This document shows, piece after piece, positions 52,856-64,000 of a stretch of DNA of 64,000 bases (the stretch's first letter is position 1; every line of letters starts with the position of its first letter). The position numbers and the translations under genes are program-made. The notes below the pieces were generated by a model. It was given only the letters and a program-made list of their open reading frames with translations. It searched no databases and was not told the DNA's origin. Source of the DNA: Apteryx mantelli (lineage: Eukaryota; Chordata; Aves; Apterygiformes; Apterygidae); contig NC_089978.1 in assembly GCF_036417845.1 (NCBI RefSeq), positions 162,127,962-162,191,961 of the forward strand, read 5' to 3'.

Positions 52856-55800
52856 TCTTTCTTTCTGCCTAGCTTACTTAATGCAGTAAATAGGCTGACC
52901 TGGTTGAAGTGGAAACAGGGTTACAGCAGGAGAAGCAGAATGGGTTCTCACTTCACTGCAGTAAATTGCATTTAATTCCATTACTGCAGTATCAGAATAT
53001 ATCTTGCCAGAAAGAAACATGTCTTAGCATGTTATCAGCACCTTGCAAATGTTCTCTTATTAACTAATGAACAACTAACAAGACCATTGTTAAAGTGTCC
53101 TAATGAGATCTGCAGTCTGATGCTGAAGCTGAATTAAAAGAAAACTGGAACGACTAAATTTTGCTAGAGCTTTTCATTTCTTTTCTTTTATTTTTTTTAA
53201 TATAGATTGATCTCAGTATTTCTGAAAAAGTAAATGATACTGATGACTGTTGTGACAGCTGATATTTAATTATTTCCTAAAATCTTTTTGGAATTCAAAT
53301 AGTGGAAATAGAATGACATTTCCTATTAAATGCAAGCTGTTTTATCAGTAATACTTATCAGGTCATATTTCAGTGGTTTCATCTTGTTTTGTGTCAGCTG
53401 TCTTCAGCAGAGTCAGGAAGTTTTGCCATTAACTCCAGTGGAGTCAAACATAATATTTTATTTTGCTGTCAAAAGCTGTATTTCTTTTCTCTTTTCTTAC
53501 ATCACAGCAACAGATACCACTGCAAATCCTGTCATTATTAACCACCTAAGAATATGTATCTATAGAGTCTGAGGATGCTGATTCCTCTTCAGTACCAAGA
53601 CGAGCCTTAATTTTTAACATTTACCTGTACTGGTTAAATTGCCTTATTCCAGTACAGTTTTCACTTAAGTGAAATGTATAGTCAAGCCTCTTAGCTAACA
53701 GTGATTCTTTATATTCCACTGACTATAAAAAGAAAGAGGGAAATCTGGGCTGTACCTTTCTGCCCTTGTCATGAGTGCTTCAGAAATGCATCCATAATAT
53801 TCATAAAGGCACACAGCTTTAATTAGTACAAGAATTTGCTTGTAGCTTATTCTCTTCACTTCTTCAAGTTATTTCTGGGAACAATAATGTCTGTGAGTAT
53901 GCGTGAGAGACATGTTAATCTCAGGCAGCGTTGGTACCAATGTTACCTCACATTACTAGTGCCTTGATGACATCCACATTGCCTGCTCTGCTGGTGTGCT
54001 GTGCACTGCTCTGGAGTTGGGCCCTTTCTGCCTTGAAGGCAACTGGGTCATTCTCCCCTCAGGCTAATGCAACAGATTCCATTTATACTGGATTTTGTCA
54101 TTTGGATGTTTGTTCATCAAGAAATGAACTGAACTTTATTACACGTACCCCAATGAGTTACCTGAAGGTATTCCTTCCCTTTTTTCCCTTGTTCCTTTGT
54201 GTTCTGGTGAAGGCACTGTGAGCCAAAGATGAAAGAATCTGACTTATCCTCAACTGTCCAGTTCCCTAAACAGTTTTGTTAATAATTCATAAACAAGATA
54301 TGAAATACAATGTGAACATCTCATGGACAAACAGTACAGAATTAGAAGACAAAACAGGGGAAATACTTACAAATTAGTTATTTACTTTGATAATTTGCCA
54401 GCTTCTAAAGCAGGTATATGTGTCATTGTCATTTGTGACTTCTGCAGAAGAGGAAACCACAAAAAATGAAATGCCTGAAAATGGTACAGCTGCAATTATC
54501 AGAGCAGGATTGCTCTTCTCATCCTTAACCTTATACAAGACATTTAACTGCATGGGAACATGAGTGACATTACCTCTTCAAATACCACACCTAAATATTA
54601 TAAGAAAATCAAGATGTTCATCAGTCTGTATCTAAACAGCAAAATGGAGAGTTTTTTTCCAGGTGGTGGATATGAGTGGGTGTCTTAGCTGTGCCCAGCT
54701 CCTTGGGCCAGGTCCTACTACACTCCCCCATTCATGTTTCCTGGTCTCCATGTGAAGAAAATTTAACTGTGCAGGACAAAAGAGAAACCCAGCATGCTCT
54801 GACCAGGTGCTCAATTTTGAGAGCTGTGGGGCAAAGCCCCCAAGACATGCTGTGGAGCATGTCTGCCCTGTGATTTAAATGTAATATCTATTCACCAAAT
54901 TTTCTGTTGCCCTCTTACTGCCCCACCTAACTCCAAATGATATATTTTGGTATTTAAATACCTTATGGATATATTTCAGTTCCTTTTTCATAAAATGGAG
55001 ACTTTTGTATTCCCTCTCTCTTTTGCTTTATTAGATTGCAGGGATTTTGGAAGAGAAACTGCATCAAAGACAATAACCCAAGCAGCTGATGTTGCATTTG
55101 TGAATCTCCTGCTAGCCGCAACATCTAATGTGTGAAGATCATAGGTGTAGACTGAAGTTGTGTGTACTGTTGAAACATCTTTTCATCAACATCAAACACT
55201 TTAGGGAGTTTCATTATTTTGACTTAGGAATTCAGTTCAGTGTGTTCATTAAAGCACTTTTGTGGACAGAACTGAAGATGCTTTTCAGGAGCTATAGGAG
55301 TAATCAAGTTAAGTTGATAGTGGATTTTGCTTTTACTTATTTTTGCAAGCTGGAGCTAGCAGGAGGGGGGATGCCATTCTGTTTGCTTACCCCTTGAAAG
55401 ATGACAGTTGGGAGCTGCACGCAGATGTATGACTGAGGAGATCTGAGTCACTGCTGGGTATCAAGTCAACAGTGCTATCTGGTTGCAGTGGTCAGTTGGA
55501 GGAGAGCCCTGCTGTGTTCAACTGCAGCATCAGCAAGTGATCCAGCCATTGTGGTTTCAGTGATTGATTGGGGTTGCTTTAAAGAGCTATGCCATGCTAG
55601 TCATTATTATTATTATTTTTAATGGATTGCATTAGGAAGAGAGACATAAGATTTGGGGTTTGGAGCAATTGAGGATTCTGGTAATCAACTTTTATTTTTG
55701 TCTGTGCATCCCTGGTGTATCCTGCAAACATTTAGCAGAGGAAGGGATAAGCTATGCTGAGGGAAGTGTTATAGGAGGAAATCCTCTCCCACCAGGGTTG

Positions 55801-58131
55801 TATTACCTCCTCTCCATACAGTGGAGCCTGTTAATCTGCTATTGTTCTTGCCAGTGGGGCAGTGTTTGCTCAAGGCCATTTGTCACTCTTTTATTGCTCC
55901 TGGAGGCTGCAAAACAGCAGGGTCTGTTTTCTTTCTCATACAATGACACGTATTTATGATGCTACATTGTAAACTGCTGAGCAAACCTGGAAGGACAACA
56001 TAGACTAAAAAAAAAAAGATAAATCATCATGGAATAAGGTGGTTCTTTAATACTGAACTTGAGATATAAATCATTGATCCAGATGAGTCCCATGAGAGCC
56101 TTCCAACCTGGAAAAGCTATGCAAGTTGCTTGCCTGAAAGCGCACAGGCCACAAAAGCCATTATATGTGTAAAGGCCTGTTCAGGGGTGGATTATACTAT
56201 GTCCAGATTGGATCTAGATGTTCATTACAGATGCTGTTCAGAAAGGAATTGCTTGTTCGGCTTCATTCCCACCATGATCCGTGAATCATAAGATCCCAGA
56301 TGGCAAATGCTACTGTTGCTATTGCTGCTTTGGGGATCTCCCCATTTAAGTGACAGCAAAGATCTGTGCTGTTGGCTGGAAAGTTTTTAACACTGGTATT
56401 CCTAAGTGTAACCCATGGGGAGTTGTAAAGGGAGATGCAAAGCCAAAAGTCTGGCCTTGAAGCTGCATGCACAGTTTGTGACCAAGCTACATGGCAAAGC
56501 CTGAGGAAGAACTGAGGAGGCTTGCTTGCCTCCCCATAGAGACCTGCCTCATGTCTGTCAGATGGTGGTATGGGAATTGGCGTTTTCATTAGTTGTGTTA
56601 TAAACAGAACTACCGCAGCTCAAGGGGTAGATTCTCTCAGCTGATAGAAATAGCCATAGCTATATTGATTTACACTAAGTTTTTTAAATTGCAAACGTAG
56701 CTTGTGCCATTCCTGTTTTTGCCATGACCCAGTCCCCATTTGTGCTCAAATGCTACTTCATTCTGTATTAGAGGCTTGGAGGGAAAGTACACCAGGCAAA
56801 GAAATACTGTTTTTCTTCCATCTCTGACTTCTCCAGAAGAATAATCCCTGTGGCTGGTGAGGGAGGACATCTAATACTAATACTGATCATTACCTGCTTT
56901 GCATGACCTCCCATTCTAAACTACACACACCTGCATGTTTATATGGGTATGTTGCCTTTCCATTGCCTGGAGTCACTGGATCTACCCTGGCTCATCTTAT
57001 TTCTAAATGCTGGTTTTCCGGTTCTGTCACAGGTCTGTCACCTTGCATTCATTTTGCACTCACCCCAGTGAAGTCAGTGGGAGTTCAAGGAGGGAGACAG
57101 GATTTCACTCCGTCTCTCTATCCATTTTGTATTATGGAACACTCAACACACGAGTATGTGCACTTCATCAACTCTGCTATTAATTGTGCTTGTTTCTGGG
57201 GGATGCATTTACCAGATGTGACCAAGTCACCAAAGTACTTGGAGTTTAGCCGGGTTTTATTTGGAATTTGTGTGAACTGTGGATGTGATCTCTGTGGTGT
57301 TTCTGGGAGCAGGGGAAGAGGTTGTTTTTTGCGTGGAAGGCCCATTTCTCAGGTTATTTTTGAGCAAAGGCTCCAGGGTTAGAACATGACATTTTTCTCT
57401 CAGAACTCAAGAATCACATGCAGGGAACATAAATGCAAAGCATGAAATGGAGACATTTTAACTGCTATGAGCAGAGAGAACTGGAGCAGACATGCAGTCC
57501 ATCTGGATGCTCTGCTCATGTGATCTTTGGCGTTTACTGACGCCTGGTACCACATTTTACTTGAATGTAGTTTTGCTCTGAAAAGTGACTTTTTATCAAG
57601 CTGGTATCATGAAGTTCCACAATTCACGCTGTTTCCATGCTCAGGCATGCTCACTTTATCAGTCAATGAATGCTTATTCTTATCACCATCTTTGTAATCT
57701 GTTTCTGAAATCAGCCTATGTTCTTTTTAGCTCAACCTCGACAAGGGTTCTATAATTGCAAGTTAACAACTGTATTGACTATATACAAATAAAATCTAGC
57801 TTGCACTGTCATAACTGCGTTGACTCCACAGGGGTTAGCAGGAGTAAAATTTGCTTTACAACTCAGTCATTTGAGCAGATGTGATTCTGAGTATTCACAA
57901 AGAACAATGAAATAGTGCCACTTTTATACAGTCACTTTTCAGACCGTTATTAGAATTTTTTTTTTTTTGTAATTAAAACAACTATAGGTTTCTAAATTCC
58001 TTTTACCCAGGTATTAGTTGAAATCTTTGTGTGAATTGCTAGGTACCACTGAGTATATTCCAGGATGACATCAGGTTAGGCTGATATGAAGAGTGAGGGC
58101 TGATAAAAGCACAGATCCAGCTGCAGGGCTG
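52856..58131. other. DNA between the convergent 3' ends of FBXO7 and SYN3
   Basis: AT-rich sequence downstream of both genes. Much of the right side is probably SYN3 3' UTR. A 159-codon open frame on the plus strand at 56903-57382 has no recognisable family and looks accidental. A short (TTA)n-like tract lies near 55606-55619. No further exons are supported. Confidence 0.5.
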
Positions 58132-58264
58132 TTAATCAGAAAACAGGCTAGCAAACGATTTCCTCAGATTGCGGATGGTCTCAGCTTTTGCTTCATCTTC
58201 ATTGGCATTTCCCCGCTGAGATGATTCAGATATGCTGAAGGTGTTTGTCAGGGACTGTGATTTG
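58132..58264 (-). CDS. SYN3: SYN3 last coding exon, domain E
   Basis: Acceptor TTTTCTGTTTCAG ends at 58265. The exon encodes [20 protein letters not shown], then [20 protein letters not shown], then SD and TAA (58132-58134). Domain E is the defining C-terminus of a-type synapsins. Confidence 0.97.
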
Positions 58265-61200
58265 CTGAAACAGAAAAGGGAGTTGACAGTCAGACTCAGG
58301 AGAAGAAAGTAATAGTTCAGAGGTGGTTACTGATGCTTTGTGTTCCATCACACCGACAGATTCAAGGATGGAAGGAGGGCTAAGCAAGGGGAATCTCCAT
58401 ATGCTAAGACATCCAGGAATTTTTAGGGGGCTAGTGGCTCCAATAGTCATAGTCCAGGCTGGTAAAGGGTTTATGAAGACGACTGATTAAAAACATACAA
58501 TTGCCATTTGGTGAAACTGTTTTGACAAACAGTTAAGGCATTTCACTGCTAACGCAGAAGAAAGGACTCAAACTGAAAGCCACCTTTCTCTCATCAGCCA
58601 CACCATGAATGGTTGTCCTCTCCTCTCAAATGTGAGAGCAAGAGGGGCTGGACAAGATGCATAGCCACGTGCCCTGCAGTGTGTGCTGTTGCCTGCTCAC
58701 CCTGGCATGCCTGCTCTGACCATCAGCTGTGTTGTGCAGTTCTATTGGTTGGCCCCACTGCTCCTGCTGGCTGCATATCTGCTTGTGTTTTAGTTCAGAT
58801 GAGGACTGTGCTTTTGAAATAAATCTCCCAATTGTCCACGCTTACTGAGCTTTTTTGTTCATGTCACCAAGTGGTTTCTTCTGGTCAATAATGGGCATTC
58901 AACTCAAGACTAGACTCTGAAATAAAACTTCCTGAAATACATATAGTGTGAAGACTGACTCCTTAGCACCAACTTTTTGATCTATAAATCCACTGCCCTT
59001 GGTTTGCTTTGCTAATGTAGACATCACCACCGAAAGCCTGTTTCAGAACATCACTCTTATGCTGTCTAGAAACTGTCTTCTAATTTCCACTTATATTTTG
59101 TTCTGGCCTGTTTATACCAATTTGTTCTTGTGCCAACTTTTTGTCAACACCAAACATTTTTTTGCCAAGTTTTCCTGCCATAGTGACAGCCAGATCTTCT
59201 CCACCAAGGGTGCCAGCAAAGGCTGCTACCAAAGGTGCACTACACTTTGTTGGTGAGTTCTGCTCCAGCAGAATGCTTTAACATGTGGTCACCATCTGGT
59301 GATCTGCGTATATGACTAGCCTGCCCCATTTTGCCACTGGTTGTCAAAAATTGCCTGCTAAAGAATGTTGTGTGGCTCCTGCATTCAGTGAACAGTGCAG
59401 GAATGACTCATGACAAGCTTTCTAGGCAATAATGTGATGATTACAGTCTGAAAGGGATATATACGCTGCTGGGAAGGTAGTTGCTGTGTTAATATGACCA
59501 AGGGCAAGGCACACAATTAATGATGAATGCATGAGCAGAAGAAAGAATGTGAAATCTAGAGATGTAAAATGAGCTTGTTCTTTCTGACAACAGTTCGGTG
59601 GTGGCCTGCGTTATGTCCAGGCATTTGTATCTTTAAAGTCACTCATGGTTGTGCAGGTCTATGACCATGGGGACTCCTGCCTGACAACAGGTGATGTGTT
59701 CTTTGTGCCGGGTCAGGGTCCTTTTTTGACAGCCTAATTTTAATAACTGCAGATGTAATGGTCTAACAGAAGACCTACTTCAGATGTGGGTGTGGGGTGG
59801 CCTGCTGCTTGGACACGTCAGTGGGGCTTGGCTGGCTAGGAGCCCGGCCTTGAGCAGGAGGTCTAGGCTGCTGTGGTGGAAAGATGCCTGGCTTGGAAGC
59901 CTGCACTGGGGAGGACCCAGTTGCTGATCGGACTTGCTGTGGAGATCCAGGTGACCTTTGTTGCTGGGGTGAAGTGGACTGGGGACTCTGGGGCTGCTGT
60001 CCTTGTGGAGAAAGTCGTTGCTGGGGTGGTGCAGTTGTCCGTGGAGGTTGAGATCCTTGAGGCTGGCGTGGTCCACCTGAAAGGGACATGTATGCATAGA
60101 TATGAGGAGGTACATGTGGTGGACAACAAGCAAGGAGTATCTACATGGAGGAATGGGTTTTGCTAGGGGAAGAGACTATTCAGAGTAGCATCATGCAGAA
60201 GGATAAGGGAAGTCCTCTTTTATGGGCCTATCACTGGTTTCATGCCCACATCTCTAGAGTTGTTGCAAGTCCATTTCTCTACCTCCCTCAACACTAAGAA
60301 ACTTTTGCTGCCCTCTCCCCAGAGGGAGACACTTCAAGGTGCTATACTCTTTCATGTAACTAATCTTTCTTATCCCTGGCAAGCACTGTCTGCAGTGGGG
60401 AGGAAAAGTCACTGGAGAACGAACTCTCTTTGCAGAAAATGAAAGCTGAATCTGCTGGTTTGAGTCAATAGTCCCTTCATGGGGCCAGTGGTTTGATGTG
60501 AAACTACCTCCTATCACTATGTGTACATCTATCCCAGCAGTATTAGCAGCAGGTGGCTTCAGCCATTTTGGTAGCAGACCCTCAAAACAGAGACTGGACT
60601 AGGTTTTTTGACTACTGTACCCACACACTCTACTTGCTCTTGACAACAGAAGTAGACAAGAATAATCAGATCACACAGCTCAGTCCTAGTTGTTAAAGAT
60701 GCAAGAGAAGGCTATGCTACTGATGAGGCCTTGGCCTGAGGTTAAGCTAACCTAACAGGACATGGAAAACTCATAGATGTGTCATGAGAAATTGCTGGAT
60801 CTGACAGATAACAGTGTGAAAAGATGACAAAATTTACAGATAGCACTGTGAGGGATCGCTAGATTTCACAGGTGGTCAAGGGGGTGTAGTGTGAGAAATG
60901 GCCAAGCTTCACAGATAATTGAAGGGGAGTACTGGGGACATCTAGGGGAGCTGGCCCTTGAAAGGCCAACATTGCCTAGGTAACTGTATCAGTAATACTG
61001 TATAAGGCCAAAATTACCTAGGTAACATTGTCAGAAATACAAAATTTTGGATATAGCAAAACTGGGACCAATGGGGAAAAAGTAATTAGGGGTGGGTGTT
61101 TATTTGGGAGGATACTGGGGCAGAGAATCACAGAATCACAGAATCGCTGAGGTTGGAAGGGACCTCTGGAGATCATCTAGTCCAACCCCCCTGCTCAAGC

Positions 61201-64000
61201 AGGGTCACCTAGAGCACATTGCACAGGATTGCATCCAGGCGCGTTTTGAATATCTCCAGAGAAGGAGACTCCACCACCTCTCTGGGCAACCTGTTCCAGT
61301 GCTCTGTCACCCTCACAGTGAAAAAGTTTTTCCTCATGTTAAGATGGAAGTGTCTGTGTTTCAGTTTGTGCCCGTTGCCTCGCGTCCTGTCGCTCGGCAC
61401 CACTGAAAAGAGTCTGGTCCCATCCTCTCGACACCCTCCCTTAAGATACTTGTACACATTGATAAGATCTCCTCTCAGCCTTCTCTTCTCCAAGCTAAAC
61501 AGGCCAAGCTCTCTCAGCCTTTCCTCATAAGAGAGATGCTCCAGTCCCCTCATCTTTGTGGCCCTTCGCTGGACTTGCTCCAGTAGTGCCACATCCCTCT
61601 TGTACTGGGGAGCCCAGAACTGGACACAGTACTCCAGATGTGGCCTCACCAGGGCTGAGTAGAGGGGGAGAATCACCTCCCTTGACCTGCTGGCAACACT
61701 CTTCCTGATGCACCCCAGCATACCATTGGCCTTCTTGGCCACAAGGGCACATTGCTGCCTCATGCTTAACTTGGTGTCCACCAGCACTCCCAGGTCCTTC
61801 TCAGCAGAGCTGCTTTCCAGCAGGTCAACCCCCAACCTGTACTGGTGCATGGGGTTATTCCTCCCCAGGTGCAGGACCCTGCACTTGCCTTTGTTGAACT
61901 TCATGAGGTTCCTCTCCGCCCACCTCTCCAGCCTGTCCAAGTCTCTCTGAATGGCAGCACAGCCCTCTGGTGTATCCGCCACTCCTCCCAGTTTTGTATC
62001 GTCAGCAAACTTGCTGAGGGTGCACTCTGTTCCTTCATCCAGGTCGTTGATGAAGAAGTTGAACAAGACTGGACCCAGTACTGACCCCTGGGGGACACCG
62101 CTAGCTACAGGCCTCCAACTAGACTCTGTGCCACTGATCACAACTCTCTGAGCTCTGCCATTCAGCCAGTTCTCAATCCACCTCACTGTCCACTCATCTA
62201 ACCCACACTTCCTGAGCTTGTCTATGAGGATGCTATGGGAGACAGTGTCAAAAGCCTTGCTGAAGTCTAGGTAGACAACATCCACTGCTCTCCCCTCATC
62301 TACCCAGCCAGTCATTCCATCCTAGAAGGCTATCAGATTGGTTAGGCATGATTTCCCCTTGGTGAAGCCATGCTGACTACTCCTGATCACCTTCTTGTCC
62401 TCCACATGCTTGGAGATGGCCTCCAGGATGAGCTGCTCCATCACCTTTCCAGGGATGGAGGTGAGGCTGACTGGCCTGTAGTTCCCTGGGTCCTCCTTCT
62501 TGCCCTTTTTGAAGACTGGGGTGACATTGGCTTTCTTCCAGTCTTCAGGCACCTCTCCTGTCCTCCATGACCTTTCAAAGATGATGGAGAGTGGCTTAGC
62601 AATGACATCCGCCAGCTCCCTCAGCACTCGTGGGTGCATCCCATCAGGGCCCATGGATTTGTGGGTGTCGAGTTTGCTTAAATGATCTCTAACCCGATCC
62701 TCCTCCATCAAGGGAAAGTCTTCCTTTCTGCAGACTTTCTCTCTTGTCTCCAGGGTCTGGGGTTCCTGAGGGCTGGCCTGAGCAGTAAAGACTGAAGCAA
62801 AGAAGGCATTCAGTAACTCTGCCTTCTCTGTATCCTTCATCACCAGGGCACCCACCCCGTTCAGCAAAGGGCCCACATTTTCCCTAGTCTTCCTCTTGCT
62901 GCTGATGTATTTGAAGAAGCCCTTCTTGCTGTCCTTGACATCTCTAGCCAGATTTAATTCCAGACGGGCCTTAGCCTTCCTCGTCGCATCCCTGCATACT
63001 CTTGACAACGTTCCTATATTCCTCCCAAGTGGCCTGTCCCCCTTTCCACTTTCTGTATACTTCCTTCTTCTGGTTGAGTTTTGCCAGGAGCTCCTTGCTC
63101 ATCCATGCAGGTCTCCTACCTCCTTTGCTTGACTTCCTACTCATAGGGATGCACCGCTCTTGAGCCTGGAGGAAGTGATGTTTGAATATTAACCAGCTCT
63201 CTTGAACACTCCTTCCTTCTAGGGCCCTCACCCATGGGATCACTCCAAGTAGGTCCCTGAAGAGGCCAAAGTTTGCTCTCCTGAAGTCCAGGGTTGCGAT
63301 CCTACTTGGTGCCCTGCTGCCTCCTCGCAGGATCCTGAACTCCACCATCTCGTGGTCACTGCAGCCAAGGCTGCCCCCGACCTTCACATCTTCCACCAGT
63401 CCTTCTTTGTTTGTTAGTACGAGGTCCAGCAGCACACCTCTCCTTGTTGGCTCCTCCACCACCTGGGTCAAGAAGTTGTCACCAATGCTCTGCAGGAACC
63501 TCCAGGACTGTTTGTGCCTAGCTGTGTTGTCTTTCCAGCAGATATCGGGGTGGTTGAAGTCCCCCATGAGAACCAGGGCCTGGGATCGTGAGGCTACTTC
63601 CAGCTGTCTGTAGAAGGCCTCATCGACTTCCTCATCCTGATCAGGTGGCCTGTAGTAAACACCCACAACAGTGTCACCCATGCTAGCCTGCCCTTTGATC
63701 CTTACCCATAAGCACTCAACTCGCTCTTCATCCACCCCTAGGCACAGCTCAATACATTCCAGTTGCTCTCTCACCTAAAGAGCAACTCCACCACCTCGCT
63801 TTCCTGGCCTGTCTTTCCTAAAAAGCACGTAGCCATCCATGACAGCACTCCAGTCATGCGAGCTATCCCACCATGTCTCTGTAATGGCAATGAGATCATG
63901 GCCCTGCGACCGCACACATATCTCTAGTTCTTCCTGTTTGTTCCCCAAGCTGCATGCATTGGTGTACAGGCATTTCAGGGAGGTGATCGAGCATGCAGGT
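58132..64000 (-). CDS. SYN3: Synapsin III, C-terminal exons (gene continues beyond the right edge)
   Basis: Neuronal phosphoprotein of the synaptic-vesicle surface. Only the last two coding exons are in the window: 59779-60076 and 58132-58264. They join AA+C to give [12 protein letters not shown], the classic junction before synapsin domain E. The first encodes the variable, proline/glutamine-rich J-type linker. The second encodes domain E ending in [13 protein letters not shown] and TAA, the conserved synapsin peptide. Position beside FBXO7 on the opposite strand agrees with human 22q12, where SYN3 is the neighbour. The ATP-grasp-like core (domain C) must lie beyond 64,000. From 60,077 to the edge is intron, largely filled by a CR1. 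Confidence 0.95.
59779..60076 (-). CDS. SYN3: SYN3 penultimate coding exon, proline/glutamine-rich linker
   Basis: Acceptor GTCCCTTTCAG ends at 60077 and donor AA/GTAGGT begins at 59778. The 298 nt encode about 99 residues rich in P, Q and S ([20 protein letters not shown] at the start, ATPHPHL at the end). Low-complexity linkers of this kind in synapsins bind SH3 proteins and drive phase separation; that is family knowledge. Confidence 0.93.
60765..60935. repeat. Degenerate minisatellite, units of about 35-45 bp
   Basis: Four diverged units share TGAGAAAT, a short variable part and TTCACAGATA-like strings (for example near 60785, 60830, 60865 and 60910). Exact borders are uncertain. Lies in the SYN3 intron close to the CR1 3' end. 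Confidence 0.55.
60962..61040. repeat. Two imperfect 37-bp direct repeats, period 42
   Basis: Units at 60962-60998 and 61004-61040 share AAGGCCAA, TACCTAGGTAAC-like and CAG.AATAC blocks with a few mismatches. They sit about 85 bp from the CR1 3' end. Confidence 0.85.
61125..64000 (-). mobile_element. CR1 LINE, little decayed, in SYN3 intron (continues past the right edge)
   Basis: Non-LTR retrotransposon on the minus strand, sense to SYN3. The 3' end carries ATTCTGTG octamers (61126-61146). Reading 5' to 3', the endonuclease runs from the edge to about 63,000 (ITETWWDSS, then [12 protein letters not shown]). Reverse transcriptase follows with [38 protein letters not shown] and the catalytic FADD, then a C-terminal region to 61209. 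Visible defects are few: a TAG in the endonuclease near 63776, a one-base frameshift near 63,000 and a TAG at 62322. About 2.9 kb is present of a full length near 4.5 kb; whether it is 5'-truncated cannot be seen. Confidence 0.95.

Noticed and set aside
56903-57382. 159-codon plus-strand open frame between FBXO7 and SYN3.
   Set aside because: No recognisable domain or splice context; likely chance within SYN3 3' flanking DNA.

Overview
The window looks like avian nuclear DNA. It carries CR1 LINEs ending in the typical ATTCTGTG octamers, a retroviral solo LTR, short vertebrate introns with GT-AG splice sites, and the gene order BPIFC - FBXO7 - SYN3, which is the order on human chromosome 22. 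I assembled the gene models by hand by following splice sites and codon phase; no alignment was run. The bird group is not fixed by the sequence.

Left part (1-31,923, minus strand). Two BPI-fold genes lie in tandem. Copy A is complete: 15 coding exons from the ATG at 31,900 to the stop at 13,454, encoding about 482 residues. It is the likely BPIFC orthologue. Copy B starts at 5,740 and runs off the left edge after six coding exons. Its exon sizes and phases match copy A from exon 2 onward, but its protein has diverged strongly. Both are predicted secreted lipid-binding proteins. A degraded CR1 lies between them. A solo LTR and two short CR1 tails sit in introns of copy A.

Middle (about 31,900-40,850). 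About 9 kb of AT-rich intergenic DNA with small tandem repeats and no supported gene.

Right-centre (40,855-52,855, plus strand). A CpG island holds the FBXO7 promoter and first exon. Nine coding exons encode about 529 residues: a ubiquitin-like domain, an FP (PI31-like) dimerisation region, an F-box and a proline-rich tail with an RxxFDP motif. The tail carries three evenly spaced NPF motifs encoded by a 15-bp tandem repeat.

Right end (58,132-64,000, minus strand). The last two coding exons of SYN3 face FBXO7 tail to tail. The next SYN3 intron contains a little-decayed CR1 LINE in the same orientation as SYN3, running to the window edge.

The three gene families work in unrelated processes: secreted lipid binding, SCF ubiquitin ligase, proteasome and mitophagy roles, and synaptic vesicle regulation. 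They are neighbours by conserved synteny and do not form a pathway. I found no CRISPR, operon or RNA gene and no novel multi-gene system. The most distinctive items are the BPIFC duplication, the FBXO7 NPF array, and the LTR and CR1 lying sense-oriented in introns.
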